Notes under the pieces: generated by a model
The model's database searches: none
Told to the model about the DNA's origin: nothing
The model's input: the letters and a program-made list of their open reading frames with translations, nothing else
NCBI RefSeq assembly: GCF_013280595.1
Contig: NZ_JAAATY010000029.1
Location: 61,624 to 125,623 of the forward strand
Source of the DNA: Kibdelosporangium persicum
GTDB lineage: Bacteria > Actinomycetota > Actinomycetes > Mycobacteriales > Pseudonocardiaceae
Length of the DNA: 64,000 nt
Reading direction: 5' to 3'
Shown: positions 51,831 through 60,891 of the stretch, piece after piece
Layout of the letters: each line of letters starts with the position of its first letter
Numbering within the stretch: the first letter of the stretch is position 1
Position numbers and translations under genes: made by a program

Positions 51831-53408
51831 ATGCTCAGAGCTGCCCTGCTCACGTCCACCGTCCTGGCCACCCTCGTCGTCGGCGTCCCATCGGAACCAG
51901 TGGCGGCGCCGTCGCGACCCCCGGCGGTGGCCTGTGACGACTACTACTGCGACACCCGCGATCCGGCACTGCCGCCCAGTTCGCAGCGATCCGCCTACCG
52001 GCCGGATGGGATGACCACCTCCAGACCCGGTGGCCCGCCGTCGACGGGAGCCGCGGCACCTGCGGCGACCATCTGCAACAAGTACTGCGACGCCCGTGAT
52101 CCCGCACTCGCACCCACAACACGGTTCGCACAGACAGTCGCTGCCGGCGGGCGGCAGATCTCCTTGTACTTCAACGACACCGACGCGATGGGCTGGGCGG
52201 CGATCGGCACCGGCGCGCCAGGCGACGCCGTCTGGCTCGACCGGTCCTTCGACGCCGGGGTCAGCTGGAGCTCCGGCTCCAAACTGGGCGACACGCGGAT
52301 TCCGGCGGGCGCCTCCGGGTGGCGCACCATGATGTACAACGTGGACGACTGGGCCAATCTCGGCGTCGGCCTGTTACGTGCCTGCGGCCAGCCGGCCGGA
52401 TCGTCCGCCATCGCCTGCACCAGTTGGTACCGCACGACCTGGAACGCGGCCGAACGCCGGACCGCCGCGGCGACCGCCCTGATGCAGCGCTACAACCTCA
52501 GCACCGGCCTGTTCGACACGACGGGCTGGTGGAACTCCGCCAACGCGCTCACCGCGATCATCGACAACATCCGGGTGACCGGGATGGGCAGCTACCGTTA
52601 CGCCATCGCCCGCACCTACGACCTCAATCTCCGTGCCTGGCAAGGCAATTTCATCAACGACTACAACGACGACATCGCCTGGTGGGGCCTGGCGTGGCTC
52701 GACGCCTACGACCTGACCGGCGACAGCAGGTACCTCAACACCGCCAGGATCGGCGCGGACCACATGTTCCGTTACTGGGACTCGGTGTGCGGCGGCGGGA
52801 TCTGGTGGAGCGCCAGCAAGACGTACAAGAACGCCATCGCCAACTCGCTGTACGTTCAGCTCAACGCCGCGCTGCACAACAGAATCCCGGGCGACACCGT
52901 CTACCTCCAGCGCGCCCGCAGCGGCTGGACGTGGTTCCTCAACAGCAAGATGATCAACAGCTCCAACCTGGTCAACGACGGCCTCACCACGGCCACGTGC
53001 GCCAACAACGGCCAGACTCCGTGGAGCTACAACCAGGGCGTTCCCCTTGCCGCACTGGTGGAGTTGCACCGAGCCACCGGTGACGCGAGTTACCTCGCCC
53101 AGGCCCGTACCCTGGCGAACGCTTCCACCACCAGTACGTTCCTCAACCCTGGCGGGATTCTCTTCGACAACGGTGGCGGCGGGGATGTGCCGTCGTTCAA
53201 GGGAATCTACGTGCGAGCACTGGCCGCGCTGAACGGAGCATTGCCCGACCGGCCGTACACCGGTTACCTGCGCCGTCAAGCCGATTCGGCCTACACGCGG
53301 GATCGCTCCACCGCCGACTCGTACGACCAACCGTGGGCCGGGCCGTTCCAACGCAGTGACGGCGCCCGGCAACACAGTGCAGTCGACCTGATGAACGCAG
53401 CCGGTTAG
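51831..53408 (+). CDS. Secreted GH76 alpha-1,6-mannanase-like enzyme
   Basis: 525-aa precursor. A signal peptide (1-26) is followed by two copies of YCDxRDPAL (CDTRDPAL at 40-47, CDARDPAL at 86-93) and Pro/Ser-rich linkers. The GH76 domain has the adjacent catalytic aspartates D280-D281 in NDYNDDIAWWGLAW. GH76 enzymes cut alpha-1,6-mannan of fungal or actinobacterial walls. Its stop is directly followed by the ATG of the GH43 gene. Confidence 0.9.
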   Translation: MLRAALLTSTVLATLVVGVPSEPVAAPSRPPAVACDDYYCDTRDPALPPSSQRSAYRPDGMTTSRPGGPPSTGAAAPAATICNKYCDARDPALAPTTRFAQTVAAGGRQISLYFNDTDAMGWAAIGTGAPGDAVWLDRSFDAGVSWSSGSKLGDTRIPAGASGWRTMMYNVDDWANLGVGLLRACGQPAGSSAIACTSWYRTTWNAAERRTAAATALMQRYNLSTGLFDTTGWWNSANALTAIIDNIRVTGMGSYRYAIARTYDLNLRAWQGNFINDYNDDIAWWGLAWLDAYDLTGDSRYLNTARIGADHMFRYWDSVCGGGIWWSASKTYKNAIANSLYVQLNAALHNRIPGDTVYLQRARSGWTWFLNSKMINSSNLVNDGLTTATCANNGQTPWSYNQGVPLAALVELHRATGDASYLAQARTLANASTTSTFLNPGGILFDNGGGGDVPSFKGIYVRALAALNGALPDRPYTGYLRRQADSAYTRDRSTADSYDQPWAGPFQRSDGARQHSAVDLMNAAG

Positions 53409-54905
53409 ATGGGATGGAAATTGACAGCACACAGGCGTGGCACGATTCTCGCAGCAGCACTCGCGGTCTTGTTGGTCGGTACGGCCTCACCTTCGGCGGC
53501 CGCGCCCGACTATTCGACCGCGGAAGCAGGCAACCCCTTCGTGGACGGGTGGTACGCCGACCCGGATGTGGCCGTTTACAACAACACCTACTGGGTGTTC
53601 CCCACGTCGTCACGGCCCTACGAGGAACAGACCTATTTGGACGCTTTCTCGTCCCGTGATCTGGTCAACTGGACCAAGCATCCGAACGTCCTGACGACAG
53701 CCAACGTATCGTGGGCCAACAAGGCCGTATGGGCTCCGGCACCGGTGCAGCGCAACGGGAAGTACTACCTGTACTTCGCCGCCAACGACATCCAGTCCAA
53801 CGCCGAACTGGGCGGCATCGGCGTCGCCGTCGCCGACCGGCCGGAAGGCCCGTACACCGACGCGATCGGCCGGCCGCTGATCAGCCAGTTCGTCAACGGT
53901 GCGCAGCCCATCGACCAGGACGTGTTCATCGACTCCGACGGCCAGGCCTACATGTACTACGGCGGCTGGGGCCACGCGAACATCGTCAAGCTCAACACGG
54001 ACATGATCAGCCTCGGCCGCTTCGACGACGGCACGGTCTACAAGGAGATCACGCCGTCGAACTACACCGAGGGCGCGCAGATGCTCAAGCGCAACGGAAA
54101 GTACTACCTGATGTGGTCCGAGGACTACTGGGGCGGCCCGAACTACTCGGTGTCCTACGCGATGTCGGACTCGCCGACCGGGCCGTTCACCGGCATGGGC
54201 AAGGTGCTCAGCCAAGATCCCGCGGTGGCAAGGGGTTCCGGCCACAACTCGGTGCTCAACATCCCGGGCACGGACATCTGGTACATCGTCTACCACCGCC
54301 GTCCGCTGAGCCGCACGGACATCAACCACCGGCAGATAGCCTACGACCGGATGTACTTCAACGCGGACGGCACGATCCAGCCGGTGAGCATGAAGGTCAA
54401 GGACAACTTCGAAGACCGCAACGCGGTGGGATGGACGACTTACGGCGGCTCGTGGTCGGCGTCGTCCGGCCGGTACGCGGCTGGAAACTCGTTCGGCGGC
54501 AAGGCGTTGCTCGACACCAACTTCACCAACTTCGTCCAGGATGCCGACGTCACGGTGAAATCCGCGGGCGGGGACGGCGGAATCGTGTTCCGGGTGACCC
54601 AGCCGGGCACCGGAACCGACGCCTACCGCGGCTATTATGCCGGAATCACCGCGACCGGCCGCGTCCTGCTGGGCAAAGCCGACAACAACTGGACCCCGCT
54701 GGCGTCGGCGCCGATGACCATCCGGCCCGGCACGTCGTACCACCTCCGCGTCGAAGCCGTCGGCCCGTCGATCAAGGTGTACGTGAACGACGTGACAACC
54801 CCCAAGATCACCACAAGCGACACCAGCTACACCAACGGCTCCAACGGTGTCCGCGTCTTCAACACCGCCGCCACCTTCGACAACATCTCGATCGCACACA
54901 AGTAG
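53409..54905 (+). CDS. Secreted GH43-like glycosidase with C-terminal beta-sandwich
   Basis: 498-aa precursor with a signal peptide (1-31). A five-bladed propeller of GH43 type follows: the base Asp is in GWYADPDVAV, a second Asp in IDQDVFIDSDG and the acid Glu in YTEGAQMLK. A C-terminal jelly-roll of about 150 residues (from DNFEDRNAVGW) is a probable carbohydrate-binding or LamG-like domain. Likely arabinosidase, xylosidase or galactosidase; the substrate is unclear. It starts one base after the GH76 stop, so it is co-transcribed. Confidence 0.88.
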   Translation: MGWKLTAHRRGTILAAALAVLLVGTASPSAAAPDYSTAEAGNPFVDGWYADPDVAVYNNTYWVFPTSSRPYEEQTYLDAFSSRDLVNWTKHPNVLTTANVSWANKAVWAPAPVQRNGKYYLYFAANDIQSNAELGGIGVAVADRPEGPYTDAIGRPLISQFVNGAQPIDQDVFIDSDGQAYMYYGGWGHANIVKLNTDMISLGRFDDGTVYKEITPSNYTEGAQMLKRNGKYYLMWSEDYWGGPNYSVSYAMSDSPTGPFTGMGKVLSQDPAVARGSGHNSVLNIPGTDIWYIVYHRRPLSRTDINHRQIAYDRMYFNADGTIQPVSMKVKDNFEDRNAVGWTTYGGSWSASSGRYAAGNSFGGKALLDTNFTNFVQDADVTVKSAGGDGGIVFRVTQPGTGTDAYRGYYAGITATGRVLLGKADNNWTPLASAPMTIRPGTSYHLRVEAVGPSIKVYVNDVTTPKITTSDTSYTNGSNGVRVFNTAATFDNISIAHK

Positions 54906-54911
54906 CCGGCG

Positions 54912-54947
54912 TGGTGATCCGGCCCGTCCCCACGGGCCGGATCACCA
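54912..54947 (+). terminator. Strong hairpin after GH76-GH43 operon
   Basis: Perfect 16-bp stem TGGTGATCCGGCCCGT/ACGGGCCGGATCACCA with a CCCC loop, seven bases after the GH43 stop. It is one of the clearest intrinsic-type terminators in the window. Confidence 0.8.
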
Positions 54948-55129
54948 GTCAAGCAGTCAGCTTGACGACCGCACAGCCCGGTGACATGATTGCCGGACCG
55001 ATTGCGCCCATCCCCCTCCAGGCCGGCCTTCGCCTGTACGTTTTCGGCGTGCCGCAAAGGACTGGCATGTCACGGCTGAATCGGCCAACGTGTCCCGCTG
55101 CAGTAACAGCACATGAGAGGGCGGGATTC

Positions 55130-55873
55130 GTGCGTTTGATGAGGATCATGGCCGCGGTCACACTGGCCACGGCGACGTTCGTCGGTGTGGCAGCACCCAG
55201 TGCGGTCGCGCAGCCGGAGAGTCCGATGGTGACCGACGGCGATTCGTTCCTGGAGATCAACAACTCTGGGCAGCTCGTGAGGTGGACCCGGTACTTCGAC
55301 ACCTTCAGCGGGCAGCTGCGCGGCACCGGCTGGGAGGGCTCACGGGCGATCACCAGTTTGACCTCCGACGCGTTCGTCGAGATCAAACCGGACCACCAGC
55401 TGGCGAAGTGGACATGGCGGCTGGGACAGTGGCACCAGCAGATCGCCGGGTCCGGCTGGCAGAACGCCCGGCTTATCACCGGCATCGGACGCGACCGGTT
55501 CATCGAGGTCAACACCGCAGGCGAGCTTGTCCTGTGGGAGTTCAACCTGGCCGACCAACTCACCCGCTGGGCCATCGGCAGTGGTTGGAACAACGCGAAG
55601 GCAATCGTCGGGCTGGGCGACATGGATTTCCTCGAGATCCACAGCGACGGCTCGGTGAGTGAGTGGATCGACCACGGCGATGGGTTCCGAGAATATCCCC
55701 TGCCGGGCCTTGACCTCTCAGACGCACGGTTGATCGCCGGTCTCGACCGACGAGGCTTCATTGTCGTGAGTGCCTCTACCGGCGAACTGCTCGAGTACGT
55801 GTATGACCCGAACCATGGTTACGTGCCCCGTCGGCGCGGTGTCGGCTGGCAGGGCGCACGCCTCATCGGCTAG
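55130..55873 (+). CDS. Secreted tachylectin-2-like five-bladed propeller
   Basis: 247-aa precursor with a Sec signal peptide (about 1-30). The mature protein is five repeats of about 43 residues: DSFLEI, AFVEI, RFIEV, DFLEI and GFIVV start the blades, each ending in (G)W..(A/S)R.I. Five such blades match tachylectin-2, which binds GlcNAc/GalNAc. It is predicted as an extracellular lectin. GTG at 55130 follows GAGAGGGCGG; ATG at 55139 is possible. The codon usage and GC match the flanking genes. Confidence 0.8.
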   Translation: MRLMRIMAAVTLATATFVGVAAPSAVAQPESPMVTDGDSFLEINNSGQLVRWTRYFDTFSGQLRGTGWEGSRAITSLTSDAFVEIKPDHQLAKWTWRLGQWHQQIAGSGWQNARLITGIGRDRFIEVNTAGELVLWEFNLADQLTRWAIGSGWNNAKAIVGLGDMDFLEIHSDGSVSEWIDHGDGFREYPLPGLDLSDARLIAGLDRRGFIVVSASTGELLEYVYDPNHGYVPRRRGVGWQGARLIG

Positions 55874-55890
55874 ACCGGACACGATGCGGG

Positions 55891-55918
55891 GTCGCTGCGG
55901 GCGCACGTCCGCAGCGAC
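55891..55918. terminator. Bidirectional hairpin between lectin and 55923-56651 gene
   Basis: Perfect 10-bp stem GTCGCTGCGG/CCGCAGCGAC with an eight-base loop, 17 bases after the lectin stop and close to the convergent gene's stop, followed by TTCGTTACTT. Confidence 0.7.
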
Positions 55919-55922
55919 TTCG

Positions 55923-56651
55923 TTACTTCGCGCTCTCTTTGGACAACACTCCGTATGCAGCCCTTAAAGTATCAGCCAGGCGATCATCATCGCTCCACAC
56001 CTTGACTGTCGGAGGCATCGGGAAACCCATCCCAGACCATGTCCCGCACAAGAAAACCGCCCCTTCCTCACCGGAAAACCAAAACGTGTGCGATCCACAT
56101 GCTTCTGAAACCAACTGCAGAGAGAATGGCGTTTCCGCAGTGATGTAGTCTGCCAACCCAGCGAGACCCGCGGCCGAAACCCGTACTTCCGCAACGGACG
56201 CGAACTTTGTCACGTCTGTGAACATGGAATCGCATTCCAACAAAGCGTCCAGCGTCCGGAACTCCACGACATCCCACTGGTCGAATCCGACCACGACGGT
56301 ACCGTCAGCGCGCACGGACGCTCCTGCCGAGGTACCCGTCTGCACCACGTAGAGTATTTCGAGCTCCTCGTCCGCGTCTTCCGGTTCACACATAGGCGTA
56401 TATGCCACATTCGCATCGAAGAAACCACTCCGATACGCCAGCCCGCCATATCGACCTTGAAGTTCGTCAAGAAGCCCGACCATCCTTTCGTTCGGGTTCC
56501 CGTAAACAGCAATGATCCTTTTCCGCAACTCATCGCCAACAAGGCCAGGGTCAAAGTCCAACCGGCGCGCCTCAGACCTGAGAAAATGCCGCGCCCGCGC
56601 CGACAGGCCCTCCGACGAGTCCAGGACGAACCGTACATCTTCCTTCGTCAC
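55923..56651 (-). CDS. Hypothetical protein at the edge of the toxin-immunity region
   Basis: 242-aa acidic protein, no signal peptide. It contains a beta-rich half with LQLVSEACGSHTFWFSGEEGAVFLCGTW and a helical start. No family recognised; its location, acidity and AT-rich codon use suggest an immunity-type protein, but nothing in the sequence proves it. GTG start at 56651 or 56654, with GGGGGTGAC upstream. Confidence 0.6.
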   Translation of the reverse strand: MTKEDVRFVLDSSEGLSARARHFLRSEARRLDFDPGLVGDELRKRIIAVYGNPNERMVGLLDELQGRYGGLAYRSGFFDANVAYTPMCEPEDADEELEILYVVQTGTSAGASVRADGTVVVGFDQWDVVEFRTLDALLECDSMFTDVTKFASVAEVRVSAAGLAGLADYITAETPFSLQLVSEACGSHTFWFSGEEGAVFLCGTWSGMGFPMPPTVKVWSDDDRLADTLRAAYGVLSKESAK

Positions 56652-56696
56652 CACGTCACCCCCACGGCGAATGCAACACCCTGACACCCCGGACAC

Positions 56697-57036
56697 TGGT
56701 CCATCAGCTTTCTATGGTATTTAGCGCCGACCCTCTCAGATTCAAATCCCATGGGATCTCCATGTTGACAAACTCTCAGAAGAAGGCTTCGCACCTGCCA
56801 CTCGTCCCTTGCGCATCAATGGGCCGCCTTCATCCGCTATCCGAGAAAGCCATAATCGCTACTCGACCTTCGTTTAGTTTGTTCACCGAAAGCGACGGGA
56901 TGTAACGGACCTTTCAACCGACGCCGCAGAGTACAGCACCTGAAGCACCAACACTTCACCGTTTTCGTGGACACCATCTCACAACGATCCGTTCACTGAA
57001 TTCGATAAGACGGAAACCCGCCTCTCGCTCGACCGG
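56697..57036. other. AT-richer gap without recognisable gene
   Basis: About 340 bases with lower GC than the left side of the window. Short open frames are interrupted and lack Shine-Dalgarno sites. It is probably decayed sequence of the RHS locus. I see no hairpin or repeat worth naming. Confidence 0.5.
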
Positions 57037-57369
57037 TCAACGCTGTACGAAACTGGCTACATCGTCCAGGGCGTCCTCTGCCCGGCCGCCCAGCACCGGA
57101 TCACTGACGAGGACGTGCAGCACCTCGACGACATCGAGTCGTACTTTGCCGGCCAGTCGAGCAACATGACCGAAACAAGTCACTGCTAATGCCCGAACCT
57201 GCGTGTCTACATTCGGTCTCAGACAGTCGAGCAGGACATCTTGCATCCAGTCGCTGTCAGGCCCATCGTAAGTAAGAGATAGTAGAGCATCCGTCGCCGA
57301 CTCAACGTCGCCACTTCGCAACGCATCGAGCATTCGTGACCGCCATGCCAAGTCGATTCCCTCACCCAT
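57037..57369 (-). CDS. HEAT-like small protein, possible immunity protein
   Basis: 110-aa all-alpha acidic protein: MLDALRSGDVESATDALLSLTYDGPDSDWMQDVLLDCL, then VDTQVRALAVTCFGHVARLAG and DVVEVLHVLVSDPVLGGRAEDALDDVASF. The helical repeat pattern resembles HEAT-type immunity proteins of polymorphic toxins. ATG at 57369 follows GGAG by eight bases. It lies downstream of an RHS fragment, consistent with a toxin-immunity role; the toxin itself is not recognisable. Confidence 0.65.
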   Translation of the reverse strand: MGEGIDLAWRSRMLDALRSGDVESATDALLSLTYDGPDSDWMQDVLLDCLRPNVDTQVRALAVTCFGHVARLAGKVRLDVVEVLHVLVSDPVLGGRAEDALDDVASFVQR

Positions 57370-57397
57370 ATCACCACTCCAGCGATATCTCGCCACG

Positions 57398-57622
57398 CTA
57401 GACAGCGCGGCCGAAAGCAGTCCTGGCCTTCGCCATTCCCTTGTCAGTACGAAAGTCAGTACGAACGTGACCATGGAGGTACAACGTCGTAGCGTTCGGC
57501 TCCCGCTTGATCAACCGACTACCACCGCTGTCGTAGAGATACTCCGAGACCTTGCCGTCAGCCTCCGTCACCTTGCCGACCCGACCTTCGGCGTTCACTC
57601 CAGCGTCAACGAATGCGGCCCA
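57398..57622 (-). pseudogene. RHS core fragment (C-terminal repeat)
   Basis: NAEGRVGKVTEADGKVSEYLYDSGGSRLIKREPNATTLYLHGH is the typical ending of an RHS core. The expected TLEWNAEG is split because TGG has become TG near 57600, so LTLE runs into a stop in one frame and NAEG continues in another. No complete reading frame surrounds it. It is a relic of a displaced RHS tip. Confidence 0.75.
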
Positions 57623-57711
57623 GCCTCACCGGACCCGGACACCGGAACGCGAGACATCGAAGCGGAGCCAGCAGGACGTACCCCACGGCTGTCGGGAGCG
57701 GTAGAGCCGTC

Positions 57712-58116
57712 TTAGTAGCCCTCACTTTCCAGGAACGCAGCCGTTTCAGGCGAAATTTTACTTAGTGAAAGAATTGGATGATTTTCAACCCCGTTGACGA
57801 GCACTTCGCCAGTCGAGTAACCACGTGTCAGCCATATCACCACCATCGACAGATAAGCCATCTCACCACCAGCCATTAGCTGCTCAGGAGAAAAAGATTC
57901 AACGAGCACTTCAACGTCCGACAAACAAGTGACGGACACCACCATCGCCAGCGTCGCATCAGGTCCTTGCACCAGCGGCGGAGGCACCTTCACACCTCGC
58001 CAACTTCCAGCGCCCAAAGTGAGACGCCACCGCCTCCGCCACCAGCCGCCGATGCGCACAACAGGCGGCATCCACGACGATGGAAGGGTCGCACCCCCGT
58101 ACCCGTCATCTACCAA
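57712..58116 (-). CDS. Hypothetical protein in toxin-immunity region
   Basis: 134-aa open frame with a weak TTG start and no Shine-Dalgarno; it may be a truncated protein. The second half FSPEQLMAGGEMAYLSMVVIWLTRGYS, ending ISPETAAFLESEGY, looks like a real protein sequence, while the first 55 residues are Trp/Arg-rich. No family recognised. Confidence 0.4.
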   Translation of the reverse strand: MVDDGYGGATLPSSWMPPVVRIGGWWRRRWRLTLGAGSWRGVKVPPPLVQGPDATLAMVVSVTCLSDVEVLVESFSPEQLMAGGEMAYLSMVVIWLTRGYSTGEVLVNGVENHPILSLSKISPETAAFLESEGY

Positions 58117-58577
58117 CGGTTCACCAACCAGCTATCTCTTCTTCGGGACAATTGAGCCAAACCATTGCGCATTCAGCAAATCAACTTCGTAAAACAATCA
58201 CGCGCATCGTTAAGGCCCGTCAAGTCGCCCAGGATGTCCGGCAACTCCTCCTTGATCACATCCCAGAAACCCCGCTTCGAGGCCGCCTCCCTTCCAAACG
58301 ACGAAACTCTTCCTCCTCCGACAACCCCATCGCCTGACCCGCACGCGCCCCGGCCTACTGATTGTCCGCCTCCTTAGGCCAGCCGCCGATCCAGGCGCAG
58401 CTTCAGCGTGAGCGGGATGCGTGGAATTCGATCAGCGGCATAAGAAGGAGAATAGGCAGAGCGCACAAAGGAACCAGCCAAAGTCAGTGGCTCGGCGAGA
58501 ACAAGCTGACCAAAGTGGCCAGCAAGCCCCAACCCGCTGACCGAATTCAACCCGGTCTCGACCAGCCCGACCACCCG
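58117..58577 (-). pseudogene. Eroded pre-toxin segment
   Basis: At about 58173-58311 the minus strand encodes GFWDVIKEELPDILGDLTG followed by LNDARDCFTKLIC and a stop. It looks like the pre-toxin linker of actinobacterial RHS proteins, cut off by a stop. A further fragment LNAQWFGSIVPKKR ends at about 58133 in another frame. The rest to 58577 has no convincing gene. Decay of a former toxin module is the likely explanation. Confidence 0.4.
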
Positions 58578-59027
58578 TCACATGGCCGAATATTCATCCC
58601 ATAGAAAACTGGAGAAAGATGACCACTCCCTGGTGATCCCATCTTCTCCTTCCTGATACATACTAACCGCCGGGTCACCCGTGGAAACGTCGGCCATCCA
58701 GTAAACCTGGTAACCCTGATGCATCGCGAACACGAGCGCATCATTAGGAACAAGGTCACGCACTCCACACTCCTCGAGAAGCTCGGACGCGTCTCGCTTT
58801 ATTCCCACAATACTCGGGTAAAAGATGTCGGTACCGACAAGGAGCTTACCGGCGCGCCTGCCCATCAAGGTCAAAAATTCGACGTATGCACCAGGGAGTC
58901 CAGAGAGCTCTTGATCTTCCTGGACCTCACTGACTTCATTGTCGGTTAGGCCCACAACATCATCGTGGCCGTACCTCGAACGCAGAAGATTCGCAAGGTC
59001 ACGCACTCGGCTTTCCATTATCCCCAT
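58578..59027 (-). CDS. SUKH (SMI1/KNR4) family immunity protein
   Basis: 149-aa protein. SGLPGAYVEFLTLMGRRAGKLLVGTDIFYPSI and VFAMHQGYQVYWM, with SFSSFLWDEYS at the end, are the SUKH-1 layout. SUKH proteins neutralise nuclease and deaminase toxins of polymorphic systems. The ATG at 59027 is clear. Its toxin is not present beside it, so it is an orphan immunity gene. Confidence 0.85.
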   Translation of the reverse strand: MGIMESRVRDLANLLRSRYGHDDVVGLTDNEVSEVQEDQELSGLPGAYVEFLTLMGRRAGKLLVGTDIFYPSIVGIKRDASELLEECGVRDLVPNDALVFAMHQGYQVYWMADVSTGDPAVSMYQEGEDGITREWSSFSSFLWDEYSAM

Positions 59028-59345
59028 GTCACATTCACCGGAATATTTGGAAATCCTAACCGGAACTGGTCGATCAGGCTCGAACAGCTCACGCAGACCT
59101 CTCGCTCCGAGTACAGATTATAGTTCCTTTCGAGCTGGGCTGCAACATTGTCGCATACCGTCCGAAATCTCTAACTTCGAGTCGTTCGGGCGGGCTGCCG
59201 CCAGGACGGCACCTGACCGAAGAGCCGTTAGACCAAAACGCACAGAAACAGCCGATCACCGGATGTCGCAATCGCCCGGCTCAAACCGAATGACTGCACT
59301 CTCGACCAGGACAGGGGTCGTCAACAGTGAATCAAAAGGCTCACG
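59028..59345. other. Gap without recognisable gene
   Basis: 318 bases between the SUKH and Imm1 genes. Stops interrupt all frames; a 60-codon minus-strand frame here has no start signal or family resemblance. Probably remnant sequence of a lost toxin tip. Confidence 0.4.
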
Positions 59346-59903
59346 TTACCGAAGGCTATCCCAATCGATCTCCGGGTCCTCGACAAAGTCTACTATGGCC
59401 CGCCGGTCTGAACGTTGGCCGTTCACCTCACCGGCAACCCAGTCAATAGACTCGGGTCGCGCTCCTGACCCTATACGGCAAAACTCTTCCACGGCCGCTC
59501 GAATCTGCGCAACCGGCAGAACGCTAGAGGGATCGTGAAAAAGTGGATACCCCGGATCCGAAACGACCCGTGGGTCAAAATCAAGCGGTTCGGGGTTGTT
59601 AGATATCCACACAGAGTCGTAGATACCTCCTTTTCGGGGGAATTTATCGGAGGTAAACCACACTAACGCGCCATACCCGCAGCGTGAATTTACCGCCACA
59701 CGCAGATTGCTCGCCTCTACCGGATCTACACCATTATTTGGTCGGTCCGCAAGGCAAAACCACGCATCGTCTCCCGGCGAGTAGAATCCCGCACTCTCCT
59801 CTTCCCCGCGCAACCCGTCCATGACCTCTATGACGACCTGCAATGTCTCGTCCACACTGTCAACGTAACGCCACTTACCTTTGAAGAACACGCTCAAAAT
59901 CAC
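59346..59903 (-). CDS. Imm1-family immunity protein
   Basis: 185-aa protein. DSVWISNNPEPLDFDPRVVSDPGYPLFHDPSSVLPVAQIRAAVEEFCRIGSGARPESIDWVAGEVNG matches the Imm1 pattern, a family associated with deaminase toxins. GTG start at 59903. It stands alone as an orphan immunity gene downstream of two deaminase modules. Confidence 0.8.
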   Translation of the reverse strand: MILSVFFKGKWRYVDSVDETLQVVIEVMDGLRGEEESAGFYSPGDDAWFCLADRPNNGVDPVEASNLRVAVNSRCGYGALVWFTSDKFPRKGGIYDSVWISNNPEPLDFDPRVVSDPGYPLFHDPSSVLPVAQIRAAVEEFCRIGSGARPESIDWVAGEVNGQRSDRRAIVDFVEDPEIDWDSLR

Positions 59904-60053
59904 GACTCATTCCACTACTCCGGTCATCTACGCGCCCGCCCGAGGATGGATACATTCTGCATGATACCTGATTGGTTCCTGAACCAGACAGTCATCCTCG
60001 ACCCCTGAGCGCAATGAAACAACGCTCGCGTCCCACCAACTCACCCACAGGGC

Positions 60054-60611
60054 CTATATCACTAGACGGTTCCGGATCGCGTTCAATCTCGCTCGGCTTA
60101 CGGCTTGATCAGCCGTTCTCATCTCCGTAGCGCTTATACCACCTTCGCCAGCTCGCACCGATTCAAGTTCAATACGTTGCTCCTCTTCAAAAAAGTTCCC
60201 ATTCGCTATATTCGCATCAAGCTGACCCATAGCAGTCAAGTTCGCGTGTGCACACCGAATAACGTCTTCGACATCTCCACTTGCACGATAACGCAACGCA
60301 TATCTGAGAGCAAGAACACTATACGCTGAGTAAACGTCGCGAACACCTTCCAACTCTTCGTCAGAAGGTGCCATTTCCGCAAATCCCACAATTTTTTCGA
60401 GATGCACCAAGAAGACGTCACGAGACAAGCCGACCTGCCACAAATCATCCATGGCGATGATAGCAGCATCGACATCCGCCCTCCGATCCTCGTCGCCTTC
60501 ACGAAGACCGGTAAAAACTTGCACCATACGTTCCGCACAACGCGCAGCAAATACGGCCCTATCAACCCGCTGCCCGTGAAGCGCGCCCGAGACTTCGTCG
60601 TCGACTGCCAT
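60054..60611 (-). CDS. Probable immunity protein, paralogue A of a new family
   Basis: 185-aa all-alpha protein. FAARCAERMVQVFTGLREG and VDAAIIAMDDLWQ align closely with the neighbouring protein at 60892-61455, and more loosely with 62708-63367. The family vaguely recalls DUF416. AGGAG lies six bases before the ATG, and a short remnant frame (ECMYCDDSQAEEF) ends at that point, as toxins do upstream of their immunity genes. Confidence 0.65.
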   Translation of the reverse strand: MAVDDEVSGALHGQRVDRAVFAARCAERMVQVFTGLREGDEDRRADVDAAIIAMDDLWQVGLSRDVFLVHLEKIVGFAEMAPSDEELEGVRDVYSAYSVLALRYALRYRASGDVEDVIRCAHANLTAMGQLDANIANGNFFEEEQRIELESVRAGEGGISATEMRTADQAVSRARLNAIRNRLVI

Positions 60612-60891
60612 TCAAAACTCCTCTGCCTGGCTGTCGTCGCAGTACATGCATTCCCCCTCAAACCGTTCACCTGACACTGGTCAACATGACCGCATTTGAC
60701 GCCATCCGGACCACAGTTGTACATCAACCCCAGTAGCGGCATGGTACCCCCGGAACATCAATCGCCCACTCTTCGAATTTTCCGCAGATGACAATAAAAT
60801 TGGAGGAGCCTTCAGTGGCCTTATTGCCGCTGAAGGCTCGTCGCGTTGCGACTGCGCTACCAAGCGAGGGCAGACACAAAGTAGAAACGAA
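60612..60891 (-). other. Possible toxin C-terminal remnant
   Basis: A 17-codon frame VSGERFEGECMYCDDSQAEEF runs directly into the immunity gene start, mirroring the toxin/immunity overlap at 61452. The upstream sequence is broken by stops. The CxxC pair hints at a nuclease or deaminase end, but this is too short to support. Confidence 0.25.

Noticed and set aside
58374..58574. 66-codon minus-strand frame between the pre-toxin remnant and SUKH gene
   Set aside because: No Shine-Dalgarno sequence, no family resemblance, and it lies in decayed sequence.
60612..60742. Short frame with ECMYCDD as an HNH nuclease end
   Set aside because: Only 17 codons with one CxxC and no HNH histidines; kept only as a low-confidence remnant.
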